Part shown: one piece after another, positions 42,445 to 50,426 of the stretch
Numbering within the stretch: position 1 is the first letter of the stretch
How the letters are laid out: each line of letters opens with the position of its first letter
Source: Lachnospiraceae bacterium
Lineage (GTDB): Bacteria; Bacillota; Clostridia; Lachnospirales; Lachnospiraceae
NCBI GenBank assembly: GCA_902363665.1
Contig: CABJAW010000002.1
Coordinates: 62,001-126,000 of the forward strand
Length of the DNA: 64,000 nt
Reading direction: 5' to 3'
The notes under the pieces: generated by a model
What the model was told of the DNA's origin: nothing
The model's input: only the letters and a program-made list of their open reading frames with translations
The model's database searches: none
Program-made: the position numbers and the translations under genes

Positions 42445-44343
42445 TCATAAACACTCCGCCATGTGATCCCGCAGAATCTCCACTATCTCCGCATCCCCGG
42501 TCAGCGGATCGCGCTCCTCATACGAAAACAGCAGATACAGCTGCGCCTGCGGTGCATATCCGAAAAATTCCCCTTCTCTTGCAAGCGTATGAAAATGCTC
42601 CAGATGCGTCATCCGCAGCAGCTGCTTCCAGCTGTGCGTCTGCGCCATGGGCTTCAGATAATGCGGAGCCTCTTCCTCTCTTTGATAAAAGCCGATTGCC
42701 ATCTCCTTTTCCGGCTCCTGATCACCGGACCACGCCGGACGGCTCTTTGCATTCTCTCTTAAATAAAGATCCAGCGTGAGCAGCTCATCAAAATACTTCT
42801 CCGGAAAAACATTCTGCTTTTTCACTTCCCTGTGCAAAAATCCGCGCAGAATCTCGATCCGCTGCATACGGGAATACGATTTCCCGCCAAGACTTTCTTC
42901 TTTATAATAATCCGCCAATGCCTCATACAGCTCGATCGGCCGTGCAAACAGCGCTTCCGCCGCATGCATCGTATTGCGGTACTGAAGGCTGTTGTAATAG
43001 ATCTCCAGCATCTCCTCGATCTCCTTGAGACGAAGCAGCTCGCCGCACGTGATCCACCTCGTCTGAAGCACCTCATACGGCGGCGTACTGCGGTAAACGA
43101 TGCCATACTCCTGCGCACGCAGATACATCTCAGAGCCCTTCAGTACCTTGAGAAAGCCAAGCTGCAGCTCCTGCGGATACAGCGCATACACCGTATCAAA
43201 CGAATGCCGGAAGCTCTCAAAATCCTCATACGGAAGACCCGCGATCAGATCCAGATGCTGATGGACGTTGTGCGATCCCTGCACACGGTTCACGTGCTCC
43301 GCAATCTTCTCAAACGGTGCAGTCCGGTGGATTGCCGCAAGCGCATCCCTGTTGACTGTCTGCACACCGATCTCCAGCTGCAAAAGCCCCGGCCGCAGTG
43401 TCCCAAGCAGCTCCAGTTCCTCTTCATTCAAAAGATCTGCCGAGATCTCACAGTGAAAATTCGTGACTCCATTGTCATGATCCCGCAGAAAACGCCACAG
43501 CTCCAGCGTCCGCGCATGGCTGCAGTTGAAGGTGCGATCCACAAATTTTACCTGTTTTACGCGTTTGTCCAGAAAATACTGAAGTTCCTTCTTTACAAGG
43601 TCAAGACTGCGGTACCGCACCCGTTTATCGACGGACGACAGGCAGTAGCTGCACGAAAATGGACAGCCACGGCTTGTCTCATAATAAATGATGCGGTTCT
43701 CAAACTTCTGCAGATCCCCGTAAACAAAAGGCAGCTCATCCAGCGTTTTCATAGGCTCCGCAGGCGGAAGAAGCCTGATTTCCTCTGCGGATACTCGTCC
43801 GATTTGCGCATCGCACCCCGCTGTCACCTCACAGCCCCCTGATTTTCCAGCCACAGAGGTTTCGGCTTGCTCTGAGATGAACCCTGCGATAAGCCCTGCG
43901 CTGTGCGCCCGCTCCCGAAACGCCACGCCCGAAAGCTCCTCCAGCGTACCGATCCCATCCACGTAATACTCCAGCAGCCGGTAAAAGGTTCGTTCACCCT
44001 CGCCGATCATCACACCGTCAAACGCCGGATTTTCCTTCAGGAAACGCTTTGCGTCGTACGAAACCTCCGGTCCGCCTGCCCAGATCTTCACATCCGGCAG
44101 TACCTTTTTGATGGATTCCGCCGTCTCGACCACCTCACGACGGTTCCAGATATAACACGAAAACAGCAAAAGCTCCGGCTTTTTCCGGTAAATTCCGGCG
44201 AAGATTTCCTCCATCTGATGATTGATCGTATACTCCGCCAGCTCTGTCATCGGTTCATACTTGCCCGCCGAACCCTTCAGGCTGTAAACCGCCAGATTGG
44301 AATGAATATATTTCGCGTTGATCGCGGTCAGCAAAATCCGCAT
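42445..44343 (-). CDS. B12-binding-domain radical SAM protein with DUF4080-type C-terminus
   Basis: The 632-residue protein has an N-terminal cobalamin-binding-like Rossmann domain (residues 1-135; KIWAGGPEVSYD, GEGERTFYRLLE). The canonical DxHxxG loop is not evident. A radical SAM core with CPFSCSYC near residues 225-232 follows, and then a long C-terminal domain of the DUF4080 kind. It binds a [4Fe-4S] cluster and SAM; the reaction is unknown. The start follows GGAGGAGAG. It overlaps the ASKHA-type activator gene by 16 bases, so the two form one operon. Confidence 0.9.
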   Translation of the reverse strand: MRILLTAINAKYIHSNLAVYSLKGSAGKYEPMTELAEYTINHQMEEIFAGIYRKKPELLLFSCYIWNRREVVETAESIKKVLPDVKIWAGGPEVSYDAKRFLKENPAFDGVMIGEGERTFYRLLEYYVDGIGTLEELSGVAFRERAHSAGLIAGFISEQAETSVAGKSGGCEVTAGCDAQIGRVSAEEIRLLPPAEPMKTLDELPFVYGDLQKFENRIIYYETSRGCPFSCSYCLSSVDKRVRYRSLDLVKKELQYFLDKRVKQVKFVDRTFNCSHARTLELWRFLRDHDNGVTNFHCEISADLLNEEELELLGTLRPGLLQLEIGVQTVNRDALAAIHRTAPFEKIAEHVNRVQGSHNVHQHLDLIAGLPYEDFESFRHSFDTVYALYPQELQLGFLKVLKGSEMYLRAQEYGIVYRSTPPYEVLQTRWITCGELLRLKEIEEMLEIYYNSLQYRNTMHAAEALFARPIELYEALADYYKEESLGGKSYSRMQRIEILRGFLHREVKKQNVFPEKYFDELLTLDLYLRENAKSRPAWSGDQEPEKEMAIGFYQREEEAPHYLKPMAQTHSWKQLLRMTHLEHFHTLAREGEFFGYAPQAQLYLLFSYEERDPLTGDAEIVEILRDHMAECL

Positions 44344-45902
44344 TGTTTTCTCTCCTCCAGCTTCTTTTTCACACTCGGATACTGCGCAAGATCCGTATAC
44401 GGCAGGAACTGAGCCGCATGCATTTTTTCCACAAAATCACCGGCATTTCCAAACTGGACATACGTGATCTTCTTCAGAATCCGCTGCGCCGCCGCAAGCA
44501 CAGAGCAATCCATCAGCAGCCCATACGCCCCTTTAAGCGAAGCATTTCCGATCATCACGAATTTGTCCCTTGGAAGATCCGGGTACATGCCGATCGTCAC
44601 CGCAGATTCGATATTCAGATATCGGCCAAAGGCACCGGCCAGATAAAAATGCTTCACATCCGAAGCCTCAAGGCCAAACGATTCGATCAGATACGAAACC
44701 ATCGTATGCGCCGCCGCCTTTGTACGCATAAACTCTGTGATATCATGCTGGGTAAAGACAAGATCCGCGCCCTGCTCCGATTCAGACGCCCACGCATAGC
44801 AGACGGCAGGCTCCGTCTGCTCCTCATCCAGATGATTTTTCACCGTGATGATCCGTTTAGAAACGCCCTCATTCAGACGTCCCAGCGAATCCACCCAGCC
44901 GTTTAAAAACAGCTCCGCAAGCAGATCGACAATCCCGGAGCCGCAGATTCCGCGCGGCCTTCCTTCCCCGATCGTATGAATTTTCAGCCTGCCCTCTTCG
45001 ATCCGCACACGGTCCACCGCTCCCGTGTCCGCACGCATTCCGTACAAGCTGATACCGCCCTCAAGCGCAGGCCCGGCAGCACCTGCCCCTGCCAGAAGAA
45101 ACTCTGAATTTCCGGCCACCAGCTCTCCGTTCGTTCCGATATCAATAAACACCGAAAGCTCCTCTGACTCATCCAGCTTGGCAGCAGTCAAACCGCTGAT
45201 GATATCTCCTCCCAAATAGTTCGCCGCCGCCGGAAACAGATACACATAGCCTGGAAGATGAATGCCCAGCTCCTGTGCGCGCAGAAATCCCGGATTTTCC
45301 GCCACCGGTGCATACGGCGTCTCAAAGATCGGCCACGGATACAGGCCGAGCAGAAAATGAATCATCGTCGTATTTCCGCCGATCGTCATCGCCGTATACG
45401 CTTCTCCCGGAATCCCGCACGCCTTCTCACATTTTTCGATCAGCTCATTGAAACTGTCCGCCGTCACCTGCTGCAGCTCCTTTAAATGTTCCGGATCATC
45501 CTTCGTATAAAAAATCCGGCTCAGAATCTCTTCCCCGTACGGAATCTGCCGGTTAAAAATACTCTGCTCCGTCAGCACCTTCCCCGTAAGAAGATCGACG
45601 ACCTGCATGACAAGCGTTGTGCTGCCGTAATCAACTGCCGCGCCGTACAACTGGTAGCTCGTATCACCCGGCTCCACCCGCAGTATCTCCCAGCCGCTTC
45701 CGTTAAACACCAACGTGACGGTCAAACGATATCCGGCATCGCGGCACATCGGATACAAGGTGCGCAGTACCGAAAGCGGCATGCTCACCTCCCCGTATTC
45801 CGGTGCAAGCTGCTCCAGAATACGCTCCCGGTCGCCTCTGGCATCCTCCTCGGTCGGCGGCAAAAGCTCCAGATAAATTTTTCGACTGATCGTATTTTGC
45901 AT
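44328..45902 (-). CDS. DUF4445 ASKHA protein, corrinoid-activator (RamA/RACE)-like
   Basis: The protein of about 524 residues is dominated by an actin/Hsp70-fold ATPase typical of reductive activators of corrinoid methyltransferases: AAVDYGSTTLVMQVVDL, MTIGGNTTMIHFLLG, VFIDIGTNGEL, HFYLAGAFGRYL. The usual N-terminal [2Fe-2S] ferredoxin domain is absent; a C-terminal CGFC pair remains. It would use ATP to reduce an inactive cob(II)amide protein. No corrinoid methyltransferase is in the window; the only partner is the overlapping B12-type radical SAM gene. Confidence 0.85.
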   Translation of the reverse strand: MQNTISRKIYLELLPPTEEDARGDRERILEQLAPEYGEVSMPLSVLRTLYPMCRDAGYRLTVTLVFNGSGWEILRVEPGDTSYQLYGAAVDYGSTTLVMQVVDLLTGKVLTEQSIFNRQIPYGEEILSRIFYTKDDPEHLKELQQVTADSFNELIEKCEKACGIPGEAYTAMTIGGNTTMIHFLLGLYPWPIFETPYAPVAENPGFLRAQELGIHLPGYVYLFPAAANYLGGDIISGLTAAKLDESEELSVFIDIGTNGELVAGNSEFLLAGAGAAGPALEGGISLYGMRADTGAVDRVRIEEGRLKIHTIGEGRPRGICGSGIVDLLAELFLNGWVDSLGRLNEGVSKRIITVKNHLDEEQTEPAVCYAWASESEQGADLVFTQHDITEFMRTKAAAHTMVSYLIESFGLEASDVKHFYLAGAFGRYLNIESAVTIGMYPDLPRDKFVMIGNASLKGAYGLLMDCSVLAAAQRILKKITYVQFGNAGDFVEKMHAAQFLPYTDLAQYPSVKKKLEERKQCGFC

Positions 45903-45991
45903 CATATCTCTCCAAAATCCATATTTTCTTCCATGTAGAAGATGCCAGAGTATGCTTGCACAAGGCATCTTTAAACCTTAACATCATGTAC

Positions 45992-46047
45992 AAAAAAGGA
46001 AACGCGGCCCAGAGCACGCTCTCGCAGCCCGGGCCGTTTTCCTTTTT
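45992..46047. terminator. Bidirectional terminator after the glucokinase gene
   Basis: AAAAAGGAAAC plus GCGGCCC pairs with GGGCCGTTTTCCTTTTT. It has T tracts on both strands and lies between glcK and the DUF4445 gene. Confidence 0.8.
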
Positions 46048-46050
46048 CAG

Positions 46051-46085
46051 TCAAAGCAGACCTTATCCATCCGCTTTATTACTTA
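46051..46085 (+). repeat. Interspersed intergenic repeat, copy K (degenerate)
   Basis: TCAAAGCAGACCTTATCCAT then CCGCTTTATTACTTA, 13 bases after the glucokinase stop. Confidence 0.5.
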
Positions 46086-46097
46086 TCATTTTTCTTT

Positions 46098-47033
46098 CTA
46101 CAGAACCAGCTTCGCCGCTCCGAAGATACCCGCATCATTTCCAAGCTTTGCAAGCTCAAACTTCGTATCCTTGCAGCCGGAGAATGCATATCTCTTATAC
46201 GTCGGAATAATATAGTCAAGCAGTACCGGGCCGGCCTTTGAAACGCCGCCGCCAATGACGATGATCTCCGGGTCAGCCACTACTGCAAAGGAAGCCAGTG
46301 CCTTTCCAAGACAGGAGCCGAAACGCTCTGCGACCTGGATCGCAATAACATCATTTTCTTTTACTGCATCAAATACCGTCTTTGCGGTAACATTCTCTTC
46401 CTTACGCATTACAGACGGTGCATCCGTCGCTGCCAGTGCTTCTCTTGCAATCCGCGCAATACCAGTCGCGGAAGCGATCTGCTCCAGACAGCCGTACGCG
46501 CCGCAGTTGCACGGGAATGTAATCGAATCATCCACATGTGCATGTCCGATCTCGCCGCCTGCGCCATGTGCGCCTGCAATGACCTTGTCATTTACAATGA
46601 TGCCGCCGCCGACACCGGTGCCAAGCGTTACCATGATCATATTGTGGCAGCCTGCTCCGCCGCCCTTCCACAGCTCACCGAGCGCTGCGACATTCGCATC
46701 ATTTCCGGCCTTAACATTCAGCCCGGTCATCTCCTTTAACTCTTTCTCGATCGGCTTGAAGCCCCAGTGCAGATTGACTGCGCACGGTACCTCACCATTT
46801 TCATTTACCGGACCCGGTACGCCGATGCCGACACCGACAACCGCATCCTTTGCGATATTCTTTTCTGTGAGCTTGTCCTCGATCGCCTTTGCAATATCCG
46901 GCAGAATCCGCTCCCCGTTGTTTTCGGTGCTTGTCTCAATCTCCCATTTATCCAGTACATCACCTGCCACCGTAAAAAGACCACATTTTACAGTCGTGCC
47001 GCCTACATCAATTCCAAAACAATACTTTTCCAT
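46098..47033 (-). CDS. glcK: ROK-family glucokinase
   Basis: This 311-residue ROK kinase phosphorylates glucose with ATP. The ATP motif GIDVGGTTVKCG (residues 7-18), the ROK sequence around GAGGEIGH (157-164) and the zinc cluster CNCGAYGC (175-182) are all present. The start lies 2 bases after the HPr kinase stop, so the genes are co-transcribed, joining glucose phosphorylation to catabolite sensing. The strong terminator after it ends the operon. Confidence 0.94.
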   Translation of the reverse strand: MEKYCFGIDVGGTTVKCGLFTVAGDVLDKWEIETSTENNGERILPDIAKAIEDKLTEKNIAKDAVVGVGIGVPGPVNENGEVPCAVNLHWGFKPIEKELKEMTGLNVKAGNDANVAALGELWKGGGAGCHNMIMVTLGTGVGGGIIVNDKVIAGAHGAGGEIGHAHVDDSITFPCNCGAYGCLEQIASATGIARIAREALAATDAPSVMRKEENVTAKTVFDAVKENDVIAIQVAERFGSCLGKALASFAVVADPEIIVIGGGVSKAGPVLLDYIIPTYKRYAFSGCKDTKFELAKLGNDAGIFGAAKLVL

Positions 47034-47035
47034 TT

Positions 47036-47980
47036 TTACTCCTCACGCTTTCCTGCATTTCTCATCAAACTGTTCTGTACACGGTTGTACAGCTCTTTTG
47101 CCGCATTGTACCCCATCTTCTTCTGTCTGTGGTTGACTGCCGCCGACTCCACGATAACAGCCAAATTCCGGCCCGGACGAATCGGAAGAGAATGACATAC
47201 CACCTTATTTCCAAGGAACTCCGTATACTCCTCCTCAAGACCGAGACGGTCGTATTCCTTCTCGCGATCCCACTCCTCAAGCTTGATCACAAGATCGATC
47301 GACTGCGTATTCTTAACACTCTCAACACCGAACAGCGTCTTGACGTCAATGATACCAATACCACGCAGCTCAATAAAATGACGTGTAATATCCGGCGATG
47401 AACCGATCAGCGTCTCATCACTAACCTTGCGGATCTCCACAACATCATCCGTCACCAGACGATGGCCTCGCTTAATCAGCTCCAGAGCAGCCTCGCTCTT
47501 TCCGATTCCGCTCTCACCCATGATCAGCACACCCTCGCCGTAAACATCGACCAGTACTCCGTGAATGGAAATGCACGGCGCCAGCTCCACATTCAGCCAG
47601 CGGATCACTTCTGCCATGAACGAGGATGTCGTCATTTTCGTCGAAAATACCGGTACCTCATACTTCTCTGCCAGGCGAAGTATATCCTCATCCGGCTCCG
47701 TCATCGTTGTATAAATAATACACGGTACGTGATACGACAGAAACTTCTCATAAATCGGAAGCTTGGTCTCTCTTGGCAGATGCTCCAGATACGTATACTC
47801 CACATATCCGATGATCTGTACACGTTCCGAATAAAAATGATCAAAATATCCCGTCAGCTGAAGCGCCGGTCGGTTGATCTCGGACGTAACGATCTTCTTG
47901 CCCTCCATGCTGATACTGGGCACACGATTGATCAGATGCATCTTGTCCGCAAGCTTCTCGATAGTCACACTGCTTGCCAT
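47036..47980 (-). CDS. hprK: HPr kinase/phosphorylase
   Basis: This 314-residue bifunctional enzyme phosphorylates and dephosphorylates Ser46 of HPr, the central signal of carbon catabolite repression in Bacillota. His140 (ISIHGVLVDVYG), Walker A GESGIGKS (residues 155-162), DDVVEI and the signature HFIELRGIGIIDV are intact. The start at 47980 follows AGGAGGAG. The 320-base region upstream holds interspersed repeat L and a double-hairpin element. Its presence makes CcpA-type control of the cre-like site at 33684 plausible. Confidence 0.96.
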   Translation of the reverse strand: MASSVTIEKLADKMHLINRVPSISMEGKKIVTSEINRPALQLTGYFDHFYSERVQIIGYVEYTYLEHLPRETKLPIYEKFLSYHVPCIIYTTMTEPDEDILRLAEKYEVPVFSTKMTTSSFMAEVIRWLNVELAPCISIHGVLVDVYGEGVLIMGESGIGKSEAALELIKRGHRLVTDDVVEIRKVSDETLIGSSPDITRHFIELRGIGIIDVKTLFGVESVKNTQSIDLVIKLEEWDREKEYDRLGLEEEYTEFLGNKVVCHSLPIRPGRNLAVIVESAAVNHRQKKMGYNAAKELYNRVQNSLMRNAGKREE

Positions 47981-48152
47981 TTTCTTCTCCTCCTGCAATT
48001 CTGTTACTGCCCGGCGTACCATTCGTAAAGTGGACACGTACCTCCGGACAATCCTCTTTTTTCATTATATAAAATTAAGATTCGTTTGTCGAGTATTCTT
48101 TCCATCCTCAACCCTGATTTTTCTGTGAATCCTCCGCCAACAATTCCGTCAG

Positions 48153-48187
48153 GTAAAGCGGACATTCGCAATCCGCTTCGCTACTTG
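48153..48187 (+). repeat. Interspersed intergenic repeat, copy L
   Basis: GGTAAA, the exact 19-base core, then TTCGCTACTTG. It is two bases from the double-hairpin element. Confidence 0.85.
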
Positions 48188-48189
48188 CT

Positions 48190-48315
48190 CATGAACGCAG
48201 TCGCTTCGCGACCTGTCAGTGGGAGCTTTCAACTCCCACTGACATAAGCATCCCCCTTACCCCCCGCTTAGTGCTCCGCGCACTTGAAGCGGGGGAATGC
48301 TTATCTGCATTCAAA
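48190..48315. repeat. Double-hairpin element, copy 2, overlapping the alpha-galactosidase stop
   Basis: It is 126 bp and matches 11384-11501 along its whole length, with an extra 8 or so bases (TTACCCCC) in one hairpin arm. Hairpin 1 is GTCAGTGGGAG/CTCCCACTGAC with loop CTTTCAA. Hairpin 2 is CCCCCGCTT/AAGCGGGGG. The right end CTTATCTGCATTCAAA encodes FECR-stop of the alpha-galactosidase on the minus strand. Confidence 0.8.
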
Positions 48316-50406
48316 CAGCCGCGCACTGATTCGCTCCGGCAATTCGACAGTCAGCTCACCCGATTCTTTATTCCATGCAAAACGGCAGTTTCCTTCCTGC
48401 GGATAGCCACATTTTACGGTCAGCTCCTGTCCCCTTCTGTGATGCACCGGAATCGTGACGCGCTCACCCTGGCTGTTTCTTCTCCACACCGCAATGTAGT
48501 CCTTCTTTTCGGTCCGAAGTCCCATGCTTACCCACGGATCACGGTATTTCGAAAGACCGAGCGGCCAGAACGGAAGTGCCTGACGGATATCCCTGCGGAT
48601 TTCTTTATAGTAAGCGATCGCTTCTTTTACCAGTTCCGAACGCTCCTCGCTGATGTTCACAAGATGTCCGCTCTGGTGGATGCGCAGAAGCAATACGTTT
48701 ACCATGTTGAAGATGACCTCCTCGCGGTCTCCCTCCGTCAGCGGGTACGACCAGATCGCCGCCTGCTCCGGTGTCAGTGCCATCGGCGCATTCGCCGCAA
48801 TCGTCGCATAACGCACGTAATCTTCCTGATCGCTCGTCGACTGAATACTGTAGCGGCTGAGCATCGCATAATCCATCCGCAGACCACCGCTTGAGCAGTT
48901 CTCGATAATCAGCTCCGGATAACGCGCAAACACACGGTCCAGCCATGCCAGATAAGCACGATTGTGACCAAGCAGTCCGTCTCCGGCACTGTCCGCATTG
49001 ATCTCCGTACCGATGCCCGGCTCAATATTATAATCCATCTTGATATAACCGACGCCATAATCACGCACCAGGCGGTCGATCACCTCATCCGCATGCGCAA
49101 TCACCTCCGGATTACGGAAATCCAGCTGATAGCGGCTTCTGTCGTAGACCTTTTTGCCGTGGCGCATAAAATACCAGTCATCCGGCACACGGTCCGCCTT
49201 CGGACAGCGGATTCCCATGACCTCCAGCTCCAGCCAGACGCCCGGGATCATTCCCTTCGACCGGATATAATCCATGACCTCGCGAAGACCGCCCGGAAAA
49301 CGCTTGTCCGACGGCAGCCATTCTCCAACGCCGTCCCACCAGAATCCGTCCGAATACCAGCCGCAGTCCACGCAGAAATACTCACAGCCCGCTTCATGCG
49401 CCTTATCAATCAGCGGAATCTCCTTTTCGGTCGTCGGGTCTCCCCACAGACAGTTCATATAATCATTAAAAATAACAGAAAGTGTCTCATTATCACGGTT
49501 TTTCCGGCGGATCCGGCGGCGGTACAGTGTCAGCTGCGCCCCCGCCTCATCAATATCTCCGTAAACCGATCCGATGCTCACCGGCACACTCGTAAAGCAC
49601 TCGCCCGGCTTTAAATTCTTCCACCAGTGTGACTGATGCTCAGTCGGCCCACTCAGCTGCAGATACAGATGACCATCCTCGTCACTGATCTCCCAGTACC
49701 ACGAACCATTATGCTCAATCTGCCAGAACAGCATCGTGTTCATCTCTTTATTTTTCAGGAATCCCATCGGAAGATGCTGCTTCGTCGACCAGTTGCCCGT
49801 ATTTTCCACACTGATCGTCTGCGAAGAACGTCGCGTCTCATGCGGCTGCGACACCGACATTCCAAGCTCGTCCATCGTATAGCGGCTCCAGAGCAGCTCC
49901 TTCTGCCATGCATTGTACGGAATACCAACCTCCAGCTTTTCATCCGGATCCATCAGACCATCCTTCTCAATGCCCGTCAGTGCAAACGAAGAAACATACT
50001 CAACCCCAAGCGGCTCTACACCACGATTCTCCAGCACCGTCCAGCTGCGCACCATCGCGATCCCATCATAAAACTGCAGATGACTGCACACCGAAAGCCC
50101 CGTCGGCTCATCTGTCATCCAAATCTCCAGCTTCCGTCCACTCTCATTGCGGTAATCCTTCCGGTCCTGATACTTCAGACGGTAGCCCGGCGCAGTCCGC
50201 ACATACTTCGTCCCATGGCGCTCACCCGGCCGGTCCAGTCCCGACACCATCACCTCCGCCAGACGGAACCCCGTAATCCCATCCGCCGAATCCAGCGTGC
50301 TTTTCTCAAACGGACACGCCGAAAAATGCAAAAACTTAATCTCCCTCTCATCTGTGACCTCAAACACAAGATTCAGTCCATTCTCATGAAGTTCAAAGCG
50401 CTCCAT
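48301..50406 (-). CDS. Alpha-galactosidase, glycoside hydrolase family 36
   Basis: This enzyme of about 701 residues hydrolyses terminal alpha-galactosides such as raffinose or melibiose. No signal peptide, so it is cytoplasmic. It has an N-terminal beta-sandwich, then a TIM barrel with nucleophile Asp in YIKMDYN (near residue 456) and acid/base Asp in STSDQEDY (near 525); ENCSSGGLRMDY is the family substrate motif. The start at 50406 follows GGAGGATG. Its last four codons and stop lie inside a repeat element, so the original C-terminus may have been altered. No transporter is adjacent. Confidence 0.93.
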   Translation of the reverse strand: MERFELHENGLNLVFEVTDEREIKFLHFSACPFEKSTLDSADGITGFRLAEVMVSGLDRPGERHGTKYVRTAPGYRLKYQDRKDYRNESGRKLEIWMTDEPTGLSVCSHLQFYDGIAMVRSWTVLENRGVEPLGVEYVSSFALTGIEKDGLMDPDEKLEVGIPYNAWQKELLWSRYTMDELGMSVSQPHETRRSSQTISVENTGNWSTKQHLPMGFLKNKEMNTMLFWQIEHNGSWYWEISDEDGHLYLQLSGPTEHQSHWWKNLKPGECFTSVPVSIGSVYGDIDEAGAQLTLYRRRIRRKNRDNETLSVIFNDYMNCLWGDPTTEKEIPLIDKAHEAGCEYFCVDCGWYSDGFWWDGVGEWLPSDKRFPGGLREVMDYIRSKGMIPGVWLELEVMGIRCPKADRVPDDWYFMRHGKKVYDRSRYQLDFRNPEVIAHADEVIDRLVRDYGVGYIKMDYNIEPGIGTEINADSAGDGLLGHNRAYLAWLDRVFARYPELIIENCSSGGLRMDYAMLSRYSIQSTSDQEDYVRYATIAANAPMALTPEQAAIWSYPLTEGDREEVIFNMVNVLLLRIHQSGHLVNISEERSELVKEAIAYYKEIRRDIRQALPFWPLGLSKYRDPWVSMGLRTEKKDYIAVWRRNSQGERVTIPVHHRRGQELTVKCGYPQEGNCRFAWNKESGELTVELPERISARLFECR

Positions 50407-50426
50407 TATTTCATCCTCCATCCCTT

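Noticed and set aside
42832..43842. 336-codon plus-strand frame opposite the radical SAM gene
   Set aside because: The protein is basic and low in recognisable motifs, without a ribosome site, and opposite a gene with clear radical SAM motifs.
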